Assembly: GCA_900618425.1 (NCBI GenBank) | Contig: UZAN01040541.1 | Span: forward strand, 5,555 to 69,554 | From: Echinostoma caproni | Taxonomy: Eukaryota; Platyhelminthes; Trematoda; Plagiorchiida; Echinostomatidae | Direction of reading: 5' to 3' | Length of the DNA stretch: 64,000 nt | Part shown: positions 1 through 10,600 of the stretch, piece by piece | Layout: each line of letters begins with the position of its first letter | How positions within the stretch are numbered: position 1 is the first letter of the stretch | The notes under the pieces: generated by a model | The model's input: only the letters and a program-made list of their open reading frames with translations | The model's database searches: none | What the model was told of the DNA's origin: nothing | Made by a program: the position numbers and the translations under genes

Positions 1-1008
1 ATAATGAGGAAATCTGTGGATTTCTTCTGTCGACTCTTGGGGCATCAGTCCTGAGGTAATTTCCCAGAGATGGACGATGATTGCCACAGATGACACTTGT
101 AAGTCTCATTATCATCGGAAATGGGTGTCTTTTGTTACTCTTCTCTGGCACCTCACAAAACGCTCCTAAATGACCAAGCGTTTCACGTAGTCTCATCTGG
201 GGACCCCCTGCTCACTGCCACCACTTGGCGGAATTGTTTCTCCACCAAAGCTTGAAGACAAAAGCCTATATCCGGTGCCAAAACCATGTCGATGAAACAC
301 CGAAAGCTCGCTTCGTGTAATCGGCAAACAAACCGTGATTTCAAATCACCCAAGAAAAGGTGTAAGAATCACACCCACACCTTTCAAGTTATGGCAGTTG
401 TCACCAGCACATGTGGGTTTCGAGATCGATTGGGCACTGCGATGGTCTAGCGAAGAAACCCAGTCATTTACGCGCGCGCACATCCACCCACTCACAAATA
501 CACCAGTCACGGCTGACTAACAAGGCCCTCACACACCGCCTGACCAAGTGAGTGCACGTGGCAAAGGATATAGCAGGCACCTTGGACCTTTTACCCTGTC
601 CGAAGGGCGTATGATCCGATGAACTAGACAATAGCGGTTTTCACTTGGGGCCGTGCTACCCTGCGAATCAGGCTTTCGTTAGCCAAATTAATTTACTTGC
701 TTCGATTTAAGCAACATGGCAGTATTCCACCTGCGTCCAAATTTTGGACTGATTTCATTGTTTCCGTGGTTTTTCATCAGTACTCACTAAAATCTCAATC
801 TCATTGAACAAACCGACGCAAATTATCTGTCTGATAGATTGTGATCGAGATTTGATAACGTCTAGGGGCAGAGAAATATGCTTCACCTCCCATTCTGTTC
901 GATGGAGTCAAATAGTCGAAAATTCCTGCCAAAGGTAAAACAGTTCTCAGCCATTAGAACTCCACAACCTGATGGTACAGTTGTTCTTTCCCATCCTATC
1001 ACACATAG
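1..1008 (+). other. POLD2 upstream intron (partial), no exon recognised
   Basis: This stretch lies directly upstream of a POLD2 exon whose first codons match the middle of the protein, so it should be intron; earlier exons lie left of the window. I searched for the preceding conserved part of the B subunit and saw none. The short open frame at 335-520 has no recognisable content. A pyrimidine-rich run at about 981-1000 leads into the acceptor AG at 1007-1008. Confidence 0.6.
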
Positions 1009-1334
1009 GCACGTTATTTGACACGCAACATTGAGGCAGAGAGCGTAACTGCAATGGCTCGTCTGGATCAGTGGCTGTCAACCCTCCCTTTGGGGCCGGG
1101 CAATGGGGCTACGAGCAACGGGCTTGCAGTGGATCTACTCCCGGGTCCGGCTGACCCCACCTCGCAACTTTTGCCCCAGCAGCCAATCCACGCAGTTGCC
1201 TTCCCGTTAGGCGTGGCACGCTCTGGCGGATTTGGATCTCAGGCTCTGTGTGGACGCACTAATCCCTATAGTTTCACTCTAGAAGGACGAAAAATATTGG
1301 CCACCGCTGGTCAGGGAATCAATGACCTGGCTCT
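1009..1334 (+). CDS. POLD2: POLD2 penultimate coding exon
   Basis: The acceptor ACACATAG ends at 1008 behind a pyrimidine-rich run, and the donor CT|GTGAGT follows 1334. The exon reads from GCA CGT TAT and ends with two bases of a leucine codon, completed by the first base of the next exon. It encodes the end of the conserved phosphodiesterase-like core, including the LPQQP motif. A simple open frame runs four bases past the donor into a stop, so the splice is required. The 5' boundary is chosen from the acceptor and from the match of the first residues to the family. Confidence 0.9.
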
Positions 1335-4300
1335 GTGAGTACTCATTCGTTTTGTTTGTCAGCTGATTTCCATCCACGTTCTCGAATCACCCCTAGATGT
1401 TTTATTGCGAGCGAGGATTTGTTATTTTGCGATTCAATTGTTTAGTTTTCACACAACAAAATGCAAAACCCACGTAAAAGTCGTTAGGAGTCTGGTGCCC
1501 AAAAGATCCATCCAGTTCGTTTGGTCATTTTACCCGTCCGTTACTTAGTCCATCTTTTATCAGTTTCCTTGTGTAATACGAGCTTGGAAACTATCGATTT
1601 CGTCGTGCAGTGGTGGTCGCAATGCTACGTCCGGACGGTGTTTCCTATTGTTTTACGGTGCTCTGTAGTTGGAAACCCTGCTTCAAAGAATTAAAAAAAC
1701 ATCAGATAACGAATTTAGCTGAAGAAAGATGGAAATCTTCGAGACTGCTTCACCGTCCTCACTTGAAGTGATGAATCCACGAACACTTATTTGGGACATA
1801 TATATATATATATATAGACTTTGTGGTATAGATTCTAAAAGAAGAGGTCAATCAAGAATGTCAGAAGGGCGAAAACCTTCTGGAAAGTTGGTCCATTTCT
1901 ATGAGAAAACGAACTCAACCGATTCGCGGAATGTGTTAGAGTGTAGGAGTAGTTACGTGGGTCCCTAAGTTCCTCGATCTTATTGGTTGCCTCTACCCTA
2001 GAACGTTCTGAAATAAGTTATCGCGCACATTTTATAGAATGCTCAAGAACAATTCGTCGATATAAGATATGCACCCTTTCCCTGAAATCTAACGCAGTTT
2101 TACACCCTCGAATACATCCTTCATGCTATTCTTCTTGGTTGCTGATTTGGGGGAGTCGGCAAATGGAAAGTTAGATTGGACATTGAAAGCTAAGTTCATG
2201 GGACATAACAGGAAGTTCGAAAGCATTGGGCAACGGTTTCAAAACATTTCATATCGTTGAGAACAGTGCCGATGGACTGATCCCACCCACTCCTGAGACT
2301 TCACTGGCAGAACGTAAGCTTGCGATCCATTCAAATGTTAATCAACTAATCTGACATGCGGTTTCGTCTCTGTGTGTCAGTAGTTATTGTCGTTATGTTG
2401 CCCCAAATTGATGCAGGTGATGAGGATTCTAACGTAACTGAGAAACGGAAAAAATGATTATGTTCATCAGAGCCCAGTAGTGAAAAGAAGGCCTTGATCT
2501 GTCACGCAGTAGAAAAACCCCGTGGAACTCATTTGCTTGGGTTTACTTAGGCTTCCTGGTTAGGTACCTAGTGATCAACCAAGTCAGTTGTTTGAGACAC
2601 TGGGTGATATGGATGAATGTCGTAAACATTCAGGCCGGGGCATCTACTCGCTTTAGGCACACATCTTTGCTTTTTCGTTACAAGAGGCCCCGGTGCCACT
2701 CTAGGATGTCTCGATAATGCATGGGCAATATCCTGTGAAGTACCACAACGAGCTTTTGAGGCAAGGATCTCGTCTAACTGACGATTAGAATATAAGTCAC
2801 GAAGCGATTCATAGTACTTTCTCACCTGCACTGAGTCGTGTTTTTTGGGAATCAACTTCACTTCATCCTCCAGAGAGAAATATCGGAATAGTGCTACCGT
2901 CGTATTCATTCAGTTGCACAAATCCCTTGCTCCTGAAACTCTTTTTTCTTCCTTTACTTCCTGTTATCGAATGTGTGGTTGCTCAAGTAATTTTCCGGAA
3001 GTAGATAGCAACCAACCGAAGAGCTACCATGTGATACAAAGAAAAGAAGATTGGTTGACGGCAGTTAGATTTCAACACACGGTGACAGTGATAAACAAAA
3101 TCGCGCGACTATCCTTGAGTTAACAAAATTAAGATAGTGTGAATTAAAAGAAATATAGGTAATCTGCCTTTGTTGTATTTATCATGGTTCTGTCCTCAGT
3201 GGCGGAGAGACAACGAGAACCGGCACATTCAGTCAAGTGACAGTGTAACGTCAAGATATTTTACCATTATTGGTGTCGGTATAGTTTCACGATTGGGTTG
3301 GAAACCTATTTGTGAAGACTGAATATGTTTCGTTGGTCAACTGGGAAAACACAACATCCTGACATTTTTAGGTATTCAAAGAGAAGGAACGGGACCGGGA
3401 CCAACTAACGTCGTTTACCGTGCTTTGAATTTCTGAAGCCTCTTCAGTGGTGAATGCTTCGCATCCTAAAACAACATCATCCGCGTATTTACAGCCAATG
3501 AATATAAGAGGAAGGGGAAATTGTTTGACATATATTGAAACGAAAAACGGGGAAAGATTGCACCTTGTCGAACACCAGAAGCAACCGGGCGAGTGGAGGA
3601 TTTCTTATCGTCCTGGCACGTAAACTGCTTTCTATACGTGATATAATGGCGGATCAGTCTGCCAACATTTTGGATTAACGCCACTTTTGGTAATCAAGTT
3701 AAGCAATACCGATCGATGAAAACTGCCAAATGCGTTTGTGTAGTCTACGAACACCATTCTGACGGTTTTACACTTTCTATCTGGAGTTGAAAGTATTTCA
3801 GATTCGATCAAAATTGTAAGCCACTCGACTCGGATTCCCCGTCCATGCTTATAGGCCTGTTCTTTCCACCTGTGTAGCTGTTATAGTAACGGTGTTGAAT
3901 ACGAAAACCGTTTCGAGTGGACAACACTCATCATCATCATCGTACAGCGAGATACAGTGAAGCGAACTTCACTGATCGCTACCAAGCTCAAAATGTACAC
4001 AATTTAGAGAAGGATTGGGCCTAACTGGAGGGAGGCAAAGAAAAACAACCTGTGTTCAACACAGTGAGTACACAATTTGGGTGTGCACAAATACATTCTC
4101 AACCATTTTGATCCAATAACAAATGACAACATGAACGCCACTGCTATCGGTTATTTACCATATATTTCAGTGTCTCCAACCAGCCAGTGGCGGAGTCTTC
4201 CGGACCCCAGCCTGGAAGACGAGAGATACCTGTTCTACTTACTCTCTCTGCATTTCTTCAGGCCTCGTTTCCATGTCATCTGTTGACCTTCACGTGATTT

Positions 4301-7300
4301 CTTCCAACCTGGAGCCGCAGCTGCGAATAAGGCGCGGTGCGGTAGACATGGGCATATGCAATACATGTCCTAACCAGCGAAGCCGATTAATCTGAATTCG
4401 ATGGGATAACGAATTCTCCATCGAATAATTACCAAAGACGCCTTACTTCAGAGTTGCTTACACGCTCGGTCCATCCGACCCGCGCCAAACTACGTAAACA
4501 TCGGCAGTTGAAGACTTCTAGACGGCGTATATCTTCCACACCCAAATTTAGGATCTCGCAATCATAAAGTAGAACTAACCACACACTGGCGCAGTATACA
4601 CGACCTTTTAGTTTCAACGAAACATCGCGTATGCAGCAAAGGTGTGTCAGTCCTGCGTAAACCGCTCGAGCCTCCGCAATGTCGGGTTACTTCATTGACT
4701 ATACTGCCTTCATTTGTCACGCAGTAACCTAAGTAAGAAGAACATTCCACTATAGCTAATTGTTGACCATTAAGCATCAGAGCCGGGGTAGACGACACCC
4801 AATATTGTAGCATCACTTTGCACTTTGAAGGTGCAAAGCGCATGCCGAAAGGAGTTACAAAACTTGTTAGTTTGTCAAGAGCGCTTTATGCATCCCACAT
4901 ACATTCGAACAGATAAACGATGTCGTTAACGTGCTCTAAATCGCACAGCCTTTCTCCGGCTGCCAATCCAATATTTACGTTTTGGAGACCACTAGGTGAG
5001 TTCCCCAGTATTTCGTCTACGACAAAATTGAGCAGGAATGGCGAAATAAGGCACCCTGGTCAAAGTAAAAACTAAGGTAGTCAGTAACTTGTTTACAGAG
5101 GGGTTTTTATCCGGACACCCCGAAATTCTGTGACGGCAATCAAGGATCTCAGCCTAGGTTCTAGGTCCCCCGATATATAATTCCGTTGATTCATTATCTT
5201 GGAGGTCTTCTTAAAAACGCTCACCGGTAGTTTTGCTGTATGTAGTTAGGTACGTTCCTAAGATGCAATGATCAGAGCTACTCAGAGAAGCACATTCCAT
5301 CGAATCCATTCAAGATGAATGGCTTGGGTCAGGGTGACCTAGTGATTTATTCACTGTCTCCGGCGTGTTTGGGAATCTGTTGTTCGAGCCCCACCAACTC
5401 AAACCAACGTTGGTGGTTAACAACTTTGCTGCTGTTCGGTTCAACACCACACCTAACCTAGCGGGGCCTTATGTAATTCGCCACTACAGATTCCAGCAGA
5501 TCTTCGAGATTATGGGGTTCCACCTCGTCTATTGTCCAAAACACATCAATGTTTAATAACAAGCTAAACAACGCTGATTGACGAATGCATCTGATGGTGT
5601 TCCCGTCGCTGATTCACATGTCCGAACCAGTTCGAGCGTCTGTCCTTATTGTTGGTCAAAATCCGACTGCACCCTTTGCCATTGTGGGACTTAGTTTTGT
5701 GCAACACAAAAACACTGATAGTAGAATCGGCGATAGAAAATCGAGCTTATCAATGCTGTTCCAACCAGATAAGTGCGAGCTGTTAGGGGTCGGATGACGA
5801 ATAACTTGTTTCCAATCGAGCAATGTACTGGATGATTACATATGTGGTAGTAACTTAACTCGTTCCTCTCATGTATTCTCCCCAATGGCTTTCACGAACA
5901 TCTTAGACTCAAATGACTGATGGAAAATATGGAGTAGAGTCGGTGCACGAAATGGGTTTCACCGCTATTTTGTTTTTCAAATGTGTCCACGTGGAGTCAC
6001 AAAATCTGGCTTACTGGTATTCTGTCTGATCAGTATACTGGGCTTTTGAACGCTTTTGGAATTATACTTACCAAAGTCAATCTTATCCGGTAAAATACGC
6101 CTCAATAAATGTGTTACGCTTTTAGCGTACACACTGATCGAGTGTTCAGAGTTGAACAAAATTCATTTAGGCATCCTTCAAATAGGACCTTTCATTGACA
6201 CATTCTATGGGTAGCAATATACCGAGAGATGAGGATGATACCTTGGATGATTGAACTTCAGCGTTCAGATGTTGTCTACCTCGGTTCTGATGCTTGATGG
6301 TCAAGAATTCGCTTTAGTGGAATGTTTCTCCCACTCAGGTAGTTGCGTGACAAATGAAGGCGGTATGGACAAGGAAGTAACCGCCCACACGAACAGCGTA
6401 GGCAGGACTGAAAATCTTCGGTGCAGACGTGATATTTGGTTGAAACGGAAAGATCGCGTATACTGTACAGAGCGATTATGTGGATTGGGTGTCTCCCGTC
6501 TTCCATGCTCGGGTTCGAAAGACTCTGTTAGTGGTTGGTTGGATACATTGATGGATATGGTAGCGAACCGCCAGCATTGGCTTTCTTGTTGTCATTTCTT
6601 ATCAGGTCGGAATGCTTGATAAGCTATCTATGCACAGCTAGGTTTTGTACTAGGAGTGCTAACGATAGAGATTCACCTTCTCCGCCCGCGAATTAGGCCC
6701 CCATGCCTTTTCATCCTGTACTTCGTTATTTATTTTGTGTATTGTGAGCTTAACAGCTATCAACAAAGTTCGTTTCACTATCTCGTACGATGATGCTGAT
6801 GATCCGCAAGTATTTCGCCACCGTCCCGCACGGTATCTGGAATACAATCAATTTTGCCAATTCAAATCCCAAATCTTTATATAATCCTTAAACAATAATG
6901 GTATGGAACAGGGGCCCGCATTCCACGCAAATGCGGGAATGCTGTAAAGGTATCCGTTGCACTGCAGCTACCCGAAACTGCGGTCGTGATGTCGATAAAT
7001 ATCACCAATGGTCCGGCTGTAGTGTGCTTATTGAGTTAAAACAGCAGCCCTTGATGCAGTTAGGTAAACATTCCTAAATTTAATCTCTGCTTACTGTATT
7101 TGAAAAAAATGTTCGATGATAACCTTGCATGGGCATCGTGAAAAAACAAAACATCAACCCAATGCCTTTTTGGTGGAATTCGTTTAATTTTTGTACTTAC
7201 GATCTTAACTCCAAACGTTTTCACTTGACACGAAAAGCAATGTCACTGTTCGCTGATACTGTTGATTGCCTCATTTCTAGTTACACGAATATCTCGGAGC

Positions 7301-7650
7301 CTTGCAAACGAATGGAAGCCACACTATTGTGGGGTCATATAGCTCCAACCTGTCCGGACACGTTGGCCGGCTATCCAATGGTGGCTGAGGATCAGCTCGT
7401 GATACGACCGGATCCGCAAAACCCCACTTGCTCTCCAGACTATCCGGATATTTACGTGGCGGGTTGTCAACCGGGTTCCGATGCTTCTTGGTCTCGGGCG
7501 AATTTACACTGGGATGAGACGGATCAGAAGGGTGCACTGCTCGTTGCCGTGCCCAGATTCGATGTTGCGTTCCAATTGGTTCTGGTTCATTTGCACTCAC
7601 TGGACTGTCGGGTGATCCGATTTGATACAAGTCTACTAGACGAGTGTTAA
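1009..7650 (+). CDS. POLD2: DNA polymerase delta subunit 2 (p50, B subunit), C-terminal half; partial gene with two exons in the window
   Basis: Coding exons 1009-1334 and 7281-7650, joined by a 5,946-nt GT-AG intron, encode about 231 residues ending in a true C terminus. The protein is the small regulatory subunit of DNA polymerase delta. It bridges the catalytic subunit and POLD3 in nuclear DNA replication and repair, and carries a catalytically dead phosphodiesterase-like domain. The sequence shows the family blocks in order: ARYLTRN (human KYLTKK), LPGPADPT..LPQQPIH (human MPGEFDPT..LPQQPLH), TNPYSFTLEGR..LATAGQGINDL (human TNPYQATIDGV..LGTSGQNVSDI), then HIAPTCPDTLAGYP (human HISPTAPDTLGCYP) and LLVAVPRFD (human LLVTVPDFS). 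The splice restores the block between INDL and the HIAPT motif with no gap. The N-terminal OB-fold exons lie outside the window. Relative to human there is a glycine-rich insertion of about six residues before TNPY. The human sequences are recalled, not searched. Confidence 0.93.
3420..3890 (-). mobile_element. Non-LTR reverse transcriptase fragment (decayed)
   Basis: On the minus strand three frames together show the order of a LINE reverse transcriptase palm. A VFVDYTNAFGSFHR segment (consensus VDF.KAFDS.HR) lies near 3730-3780, SGVRQGAIF lies near 3560-3585, and a catalytic KYADDVV lies near 3475-3500. Stops and frame changes separate these blocks, so it is a dead copy. Clade is uncertain. 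It differs from the RTE-like family seen elsewhere in the window. Confidence 0.7.
3905..4000. repeat. Short dispersed repeat, related to 8510-8590
   Basis: The segment around 3957-3996 (AACTTCACTGATCGCTACCA) resembles 8530-8555 (AACTTTACTGATCGCTGCCA), with similar ATCATCAT-containing sequence just upstream in both. This suggests two copies of one interspersed repeat. Family and full extent are unknown. Confidence 0.35.
4170..5070 (-). mobile_element. RTE-like LINE 3' half fragment (decayed)
   Basis: Read on the minus strand from about 5065 down, the pieces follow the order of an RTE-like reverse transcriptase. A CLISPFLLNFVVDEIL segment comes first, then a degenerate active site in which the usual YADD reads HVND, then GMRFAPSKCKVMLQ near 4800-4845. 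A connection region with YLGYCVTNEG follows, then RVYCASVWLVLLYDCEIL and RRLEVFNCRCLRSLARVGW near 4450-4620. The end corresponds to the LINE C terminus at 4170-4330. Frameshifts separate the blocks. Related copies lie at 6235, 17110, 17640, 21437, 44800 and 53940. Confidence 0.8.
5325..5395 (+). repeat. tRNA-derived SINE relic
   Basis: The sequence has a GGTGACCTAGTGATTTATTC head resembling a pol III A box, and a TGTTCGAGCCCCACC block resembling a B box about 45 nt later. Acceptor-stem pairing expected of a functional tRNA is not evident. The spacing suits a tRNA-derived SINE head. Confidence 0.45.
6235..6700 (+). mobile_element. RTE-like LINE fragment (plus strand)
   Basis: The open frame at 6251-6619 encodes MLDGQEFALVECFSHSGSCV-TNEGG, matching the connection region of the copy at 4562-4843 (LNGQQLAIVECSSYLGYCV-TNEGS). 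It then skips to a C-terminal block with DMVANRQHWLSCCHFLS, the usual end of this LINE family (compare VAANRQ/EPTEMAFLLS in the copy at 17350). The middle of the element is deleted, and about 80 nt of 3' sequence follow the stop. Confidence 0.7.
7281..7650 (+). CDS. POLD2: POLD2 terminal coding exon
   Basis: The acceptor TCATTTCTAG ends at 7280 and TAA lies at 7648-7650. One base completes the split leucine codon, then 122 codons follow. The residues LYTNISEPCKRMEATLLWGH align without gap to the human segment before the HISPTAPDTL motif. The open frame extends upstream to 7129, but that part is intron. The C terminus is short (FDTSLLDEC) and lacks the glycine-rich acidic tail of the human protein. 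Confidence 0.93.
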
Positions 7651-7680
7651 TCGTACAGTTGTTTCTCCTGTATTTTCTTC

Positions 7681-7686
7681 AATAAA
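7681..7686 (+). promoter_or_regulatory. POLD2: POLD2 polyadenylation signal
   Basis: A canonical AATAAA lies 31 nt after the POLD2 stop codon, and T-rich sequence follows at 7696-7712. This gives a very short 3' UTR. No competing signal was seen between the stop and this site. Confidence 0.75.
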
Positions 7687-10600
7687 TGAAATTTCTGTAT
7701 AGTTTGATTTTTCTCAGTCAGCGGCTCGTTTGGATGAGTAAAATTCATTGTCTGACACATGCCCGAAAATAGTCTGCGCAGTATAAGTACCGCGTTTGCA
7801 GTTGTCATTACAGAAGGGAGGTTAACGCATGTGGCGGCAAATTATGAAGGATTGGACGGAGAGATGAGAATGAATGCGTGTTCCTCGTCTTCCGATCCTG
7901 GGTTTGGATAACTTATTTTCCGAGATCACCGGACGACTTGGCAGCAGACCACCACCAACAGCGACGGTCCTCTTATCTGATCAGAACGTTTCAACAGATG
8001 TGTATGCACACCTAGCCCAAGTATTTTGTTGACCACAGCGGTTCATTTCCAATCTTCATTCTGCTCTTTTATCGAAATGAGCGGTCAGCAAAACCGGCGT
8101 ATGACTGATGGTTGTAGAATCTGAAATTTCACGTGCCCCTCCCCCCAGATTAAAACTGGTCGAAACTACTTTCCCCCTACCGATTTGTATTCATCATGAC
8201 CTTGTCAGTGACTTTCCCTGCTTTGTTTTACTACTTGATGAATAAGTTTCACAACGAAGACTGACGTATTTGATAGTTCAGTAATTTGAGCCATCCTTTT
8301 CACTTGACATTAGACACATTGCGCTCGGTGCTTGTACCGTAACTCATGCAATTTACAACACATCGATGCTTAAGTATCCCCGGGTTCCTCTTGCCACTGG
8401 CAAATTAGGTTAACCATTTCGGTGTGAAATGAAGGAAAGCAATCTCACGTGACTGTGCACATTGAAAAGTCGCTCGCGGTTTGAAGTCTGGAAATCTACG
8501 GAGGTAGCACCACTGGTCATCATCATTACATGGCAAACTTTACTGATCGCTGCCAGACACTCGATGTGTACGAAAATGTGGGAAACGTTTGATGAATCCA
8601 TACGATAAACATAAAAAGTACCATTCAACGGCATCTCCAAAGTCTCTTCATATGGGGTATCTGTTACTGAATTACGGAAACAAAGCCATTGGTGTCGGTT
8701 TACGACCATGTTCTTCAGTATAACTATCCAATCGGTTGCAGCTCCTTAGAGATTCTAGCTTGGAAGAAGAACGTTTCTCAGTATGGCACTTGATGACTGT
8801 GCAGTCCATATCAGTGTTTTTCCACCTTTCAATTTAACCAACCTCGAAGGAAATTCAAAGCGTTTCACAGCAATTCTTCTTGACAGGGGTTACGATTTTC
8901 CGAAAAATCGCATAGTCCGACGGAAAAAACAAACAATGCTCGAGCAGAAGTGCGTGAACTCAGTGATTATTATGCATTTGCGTACTGTTCTGCGCTGATA
9001 TTGCAGAAGTATTCGAATCCGGTGTCAGAGTCGCTTCCGTGGTAACCCTATTCCTAATATCAAAGCGATTCGGAATTGAAATTATTCAGAAGTTGTGGTA
9101 ACCCAATTTGAGATGCCGTCACATAAAAAAACGTGAATCGGTCATCTTGGTGATGATCTCACCGATTCCGAAGAAAACGGGCAACGTTAGAACGCAATAT
9201 TAACAAAGTATTGGGCAGATCTATGATTCAAATTTAAAAAGCATGTGGCGGAGGTTACGCGCAGCTCCCTGCGAATTTTGTGCATTATCCACTAACTACT
9301 TATGAGCAGTGTAAATTTGCAGCACTGTTGGGGGTTGCACGAATTTCATTTGACATTTGAAGGTACCAGCAGGATAATTCTTAGTTCTAACTGATCGCTT
9401 GTTCAGTTATCCGCAATCGCAGACGAGATAACTGCAGCAAGCCGTTTGCGAGATCGATTTCAGGACCAAGGTCATATCGCAATGCTGCACATCAACGTGG
9501 TGCATACTACAGAAAACGCTGTTTATACCTGTCTTCAACACGAAAAGACAAAAGTGGTAAACGAACGACCGTGTCACAAGAGCAATAATTACGTAACCGA
9601 GTGGTTTCACATATTCAAAATGGGTCCAAAGACAGACGCACTCGAGGTCAAGTCCGCTGCATAGGAATGATGGTTGAAAGCAGAAGACCCACCCATCTGT
9701 CATAGCTCGACAACCGATGACGCAACACCAGACTGACTGAAGCAAGGCGCCTCAGATTTTCTACAAGTCGACAACCGCGATATTGCTTAGGTTTGCTATC
9801 CAGCGACACAAACTCTCCAGTGTCAAAAATATTGTTGGCTTGTCCTTAACACGGTCTTCCTTTTATGTTCGTCCGTTTCATTGCATTTTATTTTGCCTCG
9901 CTGCCGTGCTAAGGCCCCATAGAAACCTTGTGTTTTCTAGAGTACGCACCATGTTGAGATGCAGCGAGATCGTCCTGCAGAATTACTATATGGTCTTTTC
10001 ATTTGAAATCACAGTTGAGTTGAACAAAATGTAAGCAGCTTATCGTACGGAGTACGTGTATAGGAAAACCAATGAGTGATCAGACCGAACTAAGTACTCT
10101 CCACGCAGCTCACAGGATTTCCCTATTCTGCGCCAATAAACGAACGTACTATCCATAGAGGTCGTGCGTAATTGATCCACTGTTGGTTCCTAGTCACCCG
10201 AACCTGACGGGCGAATGTCACAAGATCGAAGACACTGAATAGCTAGGTTGTTGGCTGTGTGGGCAGATCAGTGACAATGTGAGTGTTGCGGGACCTGGAT
10301 GACAGTGTTACCCTGCACGTGAGCCGAGCGAAATGAAGAGTTAGTGAGTGGGATAAGGTATGAAAAGTGGATGGGCAGACACGTGGGTGGCGTATTGGGG
10401 ATACCCGATTGATGGTTATATCAAGAGAACATCACCGATGGCGGTTGTTACAGTTTTCATCCCATGTTCCAAAATTACATCATGGTTCTCAGGATACGTT
10501 TGAATGGAATATTCAATTCACATACAGGACTTATATTGATCCAGGTGGTCCTAAATTGTATCATCAACGATCGGTAAGTGATTTTTAAAACATTTTCTGT

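Larger units (their letters stand above)
1335..7280 (+). other. POLD2 last intron, filled with decayed repeats
   Basis: The intron opens with GTGAGT and closes with TCATTTCTAG. It holds a (TA)n run at about 1799-1816, reverse transcriptase relics on the minus strand at about 3420-3890 and 4170-5070, a tRNA-like SINE relic near 5325-5395, and a plus-strand LINE fragment at about 6235-6700. No exon or RNA gene was seen in the rest. Open frames such as 2568-2909 minus and 2845-3123 plus overlap antisense and carry no recognisable motif. Confidence 0.8.

Noticed and set aside
7129..7280. Start codon and N-terminal 51 codons of the open frame 7129-7650 as a separate small gene
   Set aside because: The POLD2 homology begins exactly after the acceptor at 7280. 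The upstream part is intron.
9407..9745. Antisense open-frame pair in the intergenic region (112 and 72 codons)
   Set aside because: No motif, no codon support, and both strands open at once suggests chance.
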